Part shown: piece by piece, positions 59,964 through 64,000 of the stretch | Position numbering within the stretch: position 1 is the stretch's first letter | How the letters are laid out: each line of letters begins with the position of its first letter | NCBI GenBank assembly: GCA_019422105.1 | Contig: JAHZDZ010000010.1 | Coordinates: 93,627 to 157,626, forward strand | Source of the DNA: Bacillota bacterium | GTDB taxonomy: Bacteria; Bacillota; Clostridia; Lachnospirales; Anaerotignaceae | DNA: 64,000 nt | Direction of reading: 5' to 3' | The notes under the pieces: generated by a model | What the model was told of the DNA's origin: nothing | The model's database searches: none | The model's input: only the letters and a program-made list of their open reading frames with translations | Position numbers and translations under genes: made by a program

Positions 59964-60872
59964 CTACATTTTTAATTCAGATTCTTCTGATTCCGGTATA
60001 TCAAAATCAGGAATATGCTCTCCGTCATATATCTCTATTATTTCGTTATTCGTAAAGGTATCCTCCACATAATATCCATCCATCAATTCACCTTTATGGG
60101 TTCTTATATGTTCCTCTGCAATTTTCTCGTAATTTAGATAGGGCAGGGGCTCATTATCAAATTGTGTATGAAACATATCATTTTCCACAAGAAATCTTCC
60201 CAATTCTTCTTTATCTCTAATATCATTTATTATGCAGATTCCATCCAGATTTGCTGTCAGATTGATGAAATCCTTTATTTTCTTGGGTCTGTACAAGACC
60301 AATGCATCTTCGTAAACACGTTTTGTTTCCTCATCCAGTTCTGAATACAATTTGAAAAAATAATTTAATTCGTATAGGTTTATATTAACAATCCACGAAG
60401 CTGAATCTGACAATATTTTATCCAGTTCACGTGACTTGCTATCAAACTGGCAGATATACCGTCTGGCAGTATTTGGTGTATTATCTAAAAAGCATTTAAT
60501 TTCATCGGGAGATGTTGGCATAAGAATATCTCTGGTTATCCACTGTGCGTCATATCCTTCCAGTCTAACGCTACACTCAAAATCTCGCATCTTATACACG
60601 TTCCAAGATACATTTTTCACCTCCGTTTCATAATCCCTATATATTCTTTCAAAATGCCACAAAATAAAGGCATTATTATCATAAATAATCTCACTGATAC
60701 TTCGCCAAAAAGCATCTCTGTCTTTATCCTCCAGCCCTCTTTTTTCTCCTTCCTCTCTATAGTTATCAAACACTGACAGTATATCTTCTACAATAGTTTT
60801 ATCAATAATATCTAACGCACAAGCATCTATAAATTCCTGTCTGATATAGTCAGCCCCTTCAAAAGTTCTCAT
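59964..60872 (-). CDS. ArdA-like antirestriction-family protein (C-terminal type)
   Basis: A 302-residue acidic protein. The C-terminal ~110 residues (IKDFINLTANLDGICIINDI, DKEELGRFLVENDMFHTQFD, LPYLNYEKIAEEHIRTHKGE, MDGYYVED) match the pattern of ArdA-like antirestriction proteins on ICEs. The N-terminal ~190 residues are new to me. It is immediately upstream of the Dam gene, so the pair could act together against restriction. The function is inferred. Confidence 0.55.
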   Translation of the reverse strand: MRTFEGADYIRQEFIDACALDIIDKTIVEDILSVFDNYREEGEKRGLEDKDRDAFWRSISEIIYDNNAFILWHFERIYRDYETEVKNVSWNVYKMRDFECSVRLEGYDAQWITRDILMPTSPDEIKCFLDNTPNTARRYICQFDSKSRELDKILSDSASWIVNINLYELNYFFKLYSELDEETKRVYEDALVLYRPKKIKDFINLTANLDGICIINDIRDKEELGRFLVENDMFHTQFDNEPLPYLNYEKIAEEHIRTHKGELMDGYYVEDTFTNNEIIEIYDGEHIPDFDIPESEESELKM

Positions 60873-60898
60873 TATAACACCTCCGTTTATAAAGATTG

Positions 60899-60973
60899 CT
60901 AAAAGGATTCTCTCCGGTTAGACTCATCGATAAAATCTTTTATTATCTCTTTACTTTTCTCAAATAGATTCAC
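60899..60973 (-). CDS. Possible 24-aa coupled peptide
   Basis: A GTG start overlaps the stop of the preceding gene (GTGA). The reading frame VNLFEKSKEIIKDFIDESNR ends at a TAG. GAGGTGA lies upstream at a good distance, so it could be translated by coupling. It is short and helical and may equally be a relic. Confidence 0.25.
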   Translation of the reverse strand: MNLFEKSKEIIKDFIDESNRRESF

Positions 60974-61326
60974 AAGCTCACCTCTTTTAGAAACCACTGA
61001 ACAGCTTCGCTTATACATCCAAAGCCTTGATTATATGTTTCGTAAAGAAATCTTTCCGTTTCTGTTTTAGTCATGGTTTCCAGTAGCCTCGCAAAATAAT
61101 TCAGTGTAAATACATCCTCATCCCAAAGCATAATATCGGACAAAAAGTTATCTATCCCTTTGGAATCGCTGAAAGAGGTTACGATGAAACAATCATCCAA
61201 GCTTTGGGTTTCGGTTTTCTCCACACAATTCCAAATAGTCTTTTCATCCAATGGCAATACCAGCCTTACGCTTATCTCCCTGTTTTCTTTACACAATGCT
61301 TTGCTTGCGATACATATACTAATCAT
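60970..61326 (-). CDS. Short ArdA-like-domain protein
   Basis: A 118-residue protein related by layout to the N-terminal domains at 35388 and 38719 (ISVRLVLPLDEKTIWNCVEK, FIVTSFSDSKGIDNFLSDIM, DVFTLNYFARLLETMTKTET and EAVQWFLKEVSL). It may be the missing N-terminal half of the neighbouring 302-residue protein. Function is inferred as antirestriction or unknown. Confidence 0.45.
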   Translation of the reverse strand: MISICIASKALCKENREISVRLVLPLDEKTIWNCVEKTETQSLDDCFIVTSFSDSKGIDNFLSDIMLWDEDVFTLNYFARLLETMTKTETERFLYETYNQGFGCISEAVQWFLKEVSL

Positions 61327-61363
61327 TGCTATTCACAATCCTTTCTTTTATATACATTGGTAT

Positions 61364-62481
61364 TTATTTTTCAGTGTTAGTTTCCGTTTTCAGATATTCC
61401 ATTATTTTCTCTCCTACAGCACGTACAACGGGAACGGTTACGGCGTTTCCTGCTTGCTTATAAAGTTGAGCCTCAGAGCATACTGCCGCCGCTTTATAAA
61501 AATAATCATCCGGAACACCCTGAAGACGGAAAGTCTCAAGGGGAGTGAGCCGTCTGATACGTGACTTTTGCAAGATTCCGTGGATATCCATAGCCGTTAC
61601 CGTAAACATTTCCTCATCTTCATCCTTTATCCTCCTGCCGTTTTGCCGTGTTTTTATTCTGTTTGGCGTTAATATGGCTCTGGGCAAATCACTGTGTAAT
61701 ACACCTGTTCTCTGCTGGTTTCTTCCCAATCCGCCACTTGTACGTGTATCAATTGTTCCGCAGCAATCCTTAATTACAATGCCGTTCTCATCATCCTTTG
61801 CAACGAAAAACAGCCCTGTTTTCGCTCCTAGTCCTCCAGATCCTGAATTGATAGTTGGAGCAATTCCTCCTGTGTCATAGATTCTGCTTCCTTGCGGGCC
61901 TCCAATAACCTGTTTAAGAGCCGCTCGGCTTGTTTCTCCGAGAGGAAAAATCTTTCCGGTACTTCTTCCTGTAATATCTCCGATAATGTATATACGCTCT
62001 CTGTTTTGGGGGACTCCAAAGTTTTTTGAGTTGAGAAGCGCATATTCGATATTGTAGCCCAGTGCGGCCAGTTCAAATAAAACAACGGCAAAATCCCTTC
62101 CGCCGTCAGATGAAAGGAGTCCCTTAACATTCTCAAGGATAATCCATCGGGGTTTATTGTCACACTCTCTGAGGAGTCTAACAAACTCAAAAAACAGTCC
62201 AGTTCGATGTCCGAGTAATCCCTTTCTTTCACCTGCAATAGAAACGTCTTGGCATGGGAATCCGGCTGTCCAAACATCGACATCTGGTATGCTTTCGGCA
62301 CTGACTTTGATGATATCTTTTTCAAACCATTCATCCTCCTTCGGCTGATGCATTGCCTTGTAGCTCATGTTTGCGTATTTGTCTATTTCGCAATGTCCTC
62401 TGCAAACAAACCCGGCCTGCTCCAACCCAAGGCGGAATAGGCCGATACCTGAGAAAAAATCTAAAAATCCATATGAGGCAT
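61364..62481 (-). CDS. DNA cytosine-5 methyltransferase, frameshifted near its start
   Basis: The open frame from 62425 encodes 353 residues with motif IV (AGFPCQDVSIAGE, catalytic Cys), motif VI (RWIILENVKG), motif VIII (QNRERIYIIG), a target-recognition region and motif X (GNAVTVPVVRAVG). SAM-binding motif I is upstream in the same frame (FLDFFSGIGLFRLGLEQAGF) but has no start codon. The natural ATG at 62481, after GGAGG, reads MPHMDF and hits TAG at 62461. One extra T in the T5 run (62463-62467) would join MPHMDF to LDFFSGIG. So the gene is broken by one base, or a sequencing error is present. Confidence 0.75.
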
Positions 62482-62493
62482 TCCTCCTTTCCG

Positions 62494-62524
62494 CAAAAAA
62501 ATAAGAGCATTTCTCATGCTCCTT
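62494..62524 (-). terminator. Terminator before the C5 methyltransferase gene
   Basis: An AAGAGCAT / ATGCTCCTT stem with a small loop and an A7 run on the left. It ends the 62923-62564 transcript. The CGGAAAGGAGGAATG leader of the methyltransferase follows it on the minus strand. Confidence 0.65.
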
Positions 62525-62563
62525 GATAAGGTCTTACAAAATTGATGTTGCGAAATTAAAACG

Positions 62564-62923
62564 CTACCCCATGAATGGCATATCCGCTTTTTTCTCCGGC
62601 ATCTGTTCTGCATATCTTATTTCATCCAATTTTTGCTTTGCCCAGTCAGGTAAAAATTCGGATTTTAATTCTCCTATAAAATCACTCCTATGAAATTGAC
62701 ATTCTTCATTATCTTTCAAAAAACTTCCATACACTATTCTTCCTCTTGCTCTCGGAGAACATCCAAATCCCCCGATACAATAAACAAGCTGATAGTCAGC
62801 CTGTTTATACTCTTTCACAAGAATACTTGGTTCTAAAACCATTAATCTGCCTTTAAAATTTAATTCTGTTGATTCAAAACAATGGCTTTTGTTAAATAGA
62901 TTTTGCGGCGTGTTCTCATTCAT
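62564..62923 (-). CDS. Small conserved ICE protein (polyvalent-protein-associated domain)
   Basis: A 119-residue protein. The segment LMVLEPSILVKEYKQADYQL, YCIGGFGCSPRARGR and FHRSDFIGELKSEFLPDWAK recurs in small and fused proteins of clostridial ICEs; I cannot name the family. It has no catalytic motif I know. It lies at the right end of the element, upstream of the C5 methyltransferase. Confidence 0.5.
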   Translation of the reverse strand: MNENTPQNLFNKSHCFESTELNFKGRLMVLEPSILVKEYKQADYQLVYCIGGFGCSPRARGRIVYGSFLKDNEECQFHRSDFIGELKSEFLPDWAKQKLDEIRYAEQMPEKKADMPFMG

Positions 62924-62964
62924 TTAATCTCTCCTTTTGAAATGGGGTAGGGTAAGTATCGTTA

Positions 62965-63288
62965 TCAATTGTTTAACTGATCAGCCCAATCATTTGCCAG
63001 TTCCAATAGGTACTCATTTAATAGGTCAGGCTTTGATTCCAGTACAGACATATACTGCGGCAATTCGATATCCATTAAAATGTATAAGGCTTTTAGGAGT
63101 ATCAGAAGCTCATCTTCTCTCTCATCCCGAATGAGCCATTCCATAATATCCAGTACCATCTTTAGCTTTTCAGAATCACATTTATCTACGGCAGAATAAA
63201 GTTTTTCAGCTTCTACACAGGCTAGTAATGAAATTCCTTGTGTTTCTAATTGTTCCTTATTATTTATTTCCACTATAAAGTTTTCCAT
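62965..63288 (-). CDS. Hypothetical helical protein near the right ICE end
   Basis: A 107-residue, mostly helical acidic protein that I do not recognise (NKEQLETQGISLLACVEAEK, then VLDIMEWLIRDEREDELLIL). AAGGAGGAATAATT precedes the ATG. It is the rightmost gene of the element and probably the first of the minus-strand accessory run. Nothing else is coded to its right until the tRNA. Confidence 0.5.
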   Translation of the reverse strand: MENFIVEINNKEQLETQGISLLACVEAEKLYSAVDKCDSEKLKMVLDIMEWLIRDEREDELLILLKALYILMDIELPQYMSVLESKPDLLNEYLLELANDWADQLNN

Positions 63289-63442
63289 AATTATTCCTCC
63301 TTTTTTATTGCTTGGCTATAGACTCTCATATATCCTTCTACACTTCAAATTTTCCAAATCCTTAACCTCACGATTTCACTTCTTTATTTCAGATAATTAG
63401 AGATTTGTCTTTTAAGGTTCTTTAAATCAAGCATAAAAAAAA

Positions 63443-63513
63443 GACTGATTAACTGTCAGAATGCAATAGCCAAAAATGGCGTTATATCAGCATTTGTACT
63501 AATAAAATCAGTC
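63443..63513 (-). other. Large hairpin with U-tract near the ICE end
   Basis: GACTGATT (63443-63450) and AATCAGTC (63506-63513) can pair, enclosing ~55 bases with an inner GCCAAAAATGGC hairpin. A T8 run follows on the minus strand. It could be a terminator or a short structured RNA. No gene is seen from 63289 to 63787. Confidence 0.35.
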
Positions 63514-63731
63514 AAAGTTTTATATTTAATGACTGTCAAAAATGACTGTCAATTTTAAAAAAAGGGGTTTTTGAGCCAAAAATCCTCTTTCCACTGCCTT
63601 TATAATTTTATTTTTTTTTCATATACTGTCAAATCAACTGTCAAAGTGGCTTTCGACGAAAAAATATTTTTTTGAATTAAAAATATTTTAAAAAATGCTA
63701 CGAAAATCAGCAACTGTCAATTAACTGTCAA
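63452..63731. repeat. Paired ACTGTCAA direct repeats (7 copies)
   Basis: ACTGTCA(A/G) occurs at 63452, 63532, 63545, 63625, 63637, 63713 and 63724, all in the same orientation. The last six form three pairs with spacings of 13, 12 and 11 bases; the pairs begin ~93 and ~88 bases apart. The region is A/T-rich and codes for nothing. Such repeats at an ICE end suit arm-type integrase or excisionase sites, but iterons of a replication origin are possible. Confidence 0.7.
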
Positions 63732-63747
63732 AATTAAAATAGAAAAT

Positions 63748-63784
63748 AAAAAAGCCCTGAAATGTTGATTTTCAGGGCTTTTTG
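63748..63784 (-). terminator. Terminator after the tRNA-fMet gene
   Basis: An AAAGCCCTGAAA / TTTTCAGGGCTTT stem with a short loop and a U-tract on the minus strand, four bases beyond the tRNA 3' end. It is a standard end of a tRNA transcript. Confidence 0.8.
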
Positions 63785-63787
63785 GGA

Positions 63788-63939
<152 letters not shown>

Positions 63940-63949
63940 TCATTATAAA

Positions 63950-64000
63950 TGGATGGGGAAGGATTCGGACCTTCGAAGCTATCGCAACAGATTTACAGTC
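63950..64000 (-). tRNA. tRNA-Tyr (anticodon GTA), cut by the window end
   Basis: The minus strand reads GACTGTAAATCTG (anticodon GTA), a long variable arm and the T-arm, ending in CCCCATCC plus a discriminator A at 63950. The 5' half is beyond base 64000. Confidence 0.8.

Noticed and set aside
58986..62481. Restriction-modification system
   Set aside because: Two methyltransferases are present but no endonuclease gene is seen anywhere in the block.
63300..63740. CRISPR-like repeats
   Set aside because: The ACTGTCAA units are only 8 bases with spacers of 11-13 and ~80 bases. This does not fit CRISPR repeat or spacer lengths.

Overview
This window looks like the chromosome of a low-GC anaerobic Firmicute (class Clostridia). 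The evidence is strong AGGAGG-type ribosome binding sites, A/T-rich rho-independent terminators, and the protein families seen here. Almost all of it (about 0-63.4 kb) is one integrative and conjugative element (ICE) of the Tn1549 / C. difficile CTn-like superfamily, read nearly entirely on the minus strand. It ends on the right at a tRNA cluster: an intact initiator tRNA-fMet, a truncated second fMet gene, and the 3' part of tRNA-Tyr. No integrase, excisionase or rRNA is in the window, and the other ICE end must lie beyond base 1.

Layout in transcription order (right to left): right-end repeats and hairpins (63.4-63.75 kb); a DNA-modification and antirestriction block (62.9-57.9 kb: C5 methyltransferase, ArdA-like proteins, Dam methylase, YjbR protein, 3-methyladenine glycosylase); an AbrB regulator and a cell-surface block (57.8-49 kb: membrane protein, sortase, CHAP hydrolase, a 1.7-kDa-residue-scale SpaA/Cna-B adhesin); a PAPS-reductase-like protein and VirB2-like pilin (49-47.6 kb); an arsenic operon on the opposite strand (45.3-47.5 kb); a block of small accessory and repeat proteins, several of them broken (36.6-45.1 kb); the type IV secretion core (VirB6-like, PrgI/VirB3-like, split VirB4, NlpC/P60; 35.4-28.6 kb); mobilisation genes and a likely oriT (27-21 kb: relaxase fused to Sel1 repeats, RHH accessory protein); a Fic protein; an amidoligase / gamma-glutamylcyclotransferase / SLH-surface-protein block (20.2-13.2 kb); a TOPRIM protein; the VirD4 coupling protein and downstream HTH genes; and an ATP-dependent DNA ligase.

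The VirD4-HTH-HTH16-ligase tail is interrupted at 2.2-9.4 kb by a metabolic cargo island: a YkvI-type permease, an ectoine-hydrolase-like M24 protein, a methionine gamma-lyase-like enzyme, a PucR regulator and an M20 amidohydrolase. A partial duplicate of virD4-HTH-HTH16 flanks the island on each side, as expected if a circle had integrated by a single crossover. A hypothesis worth testing is that the island degrades ectoine or another acylated diamino acid.

The strongest unusual signals are the cargo island with its direct-repeat flanks and proposed pathway; a pseudoenzyme paralogue of the amidoligase; a protein made of four tandem ribbon-helix-helix-like units; fossil copies of the virB4 3' end in front of two accessory genes; several frameshifted genes (C5 methyltransferase, nine-repeat protein, DUF4259 duplicate); an oriT-like repeat cluster; and, at the ICE end, paired ACTGTCAA repeats next to a split initiator tRNA.
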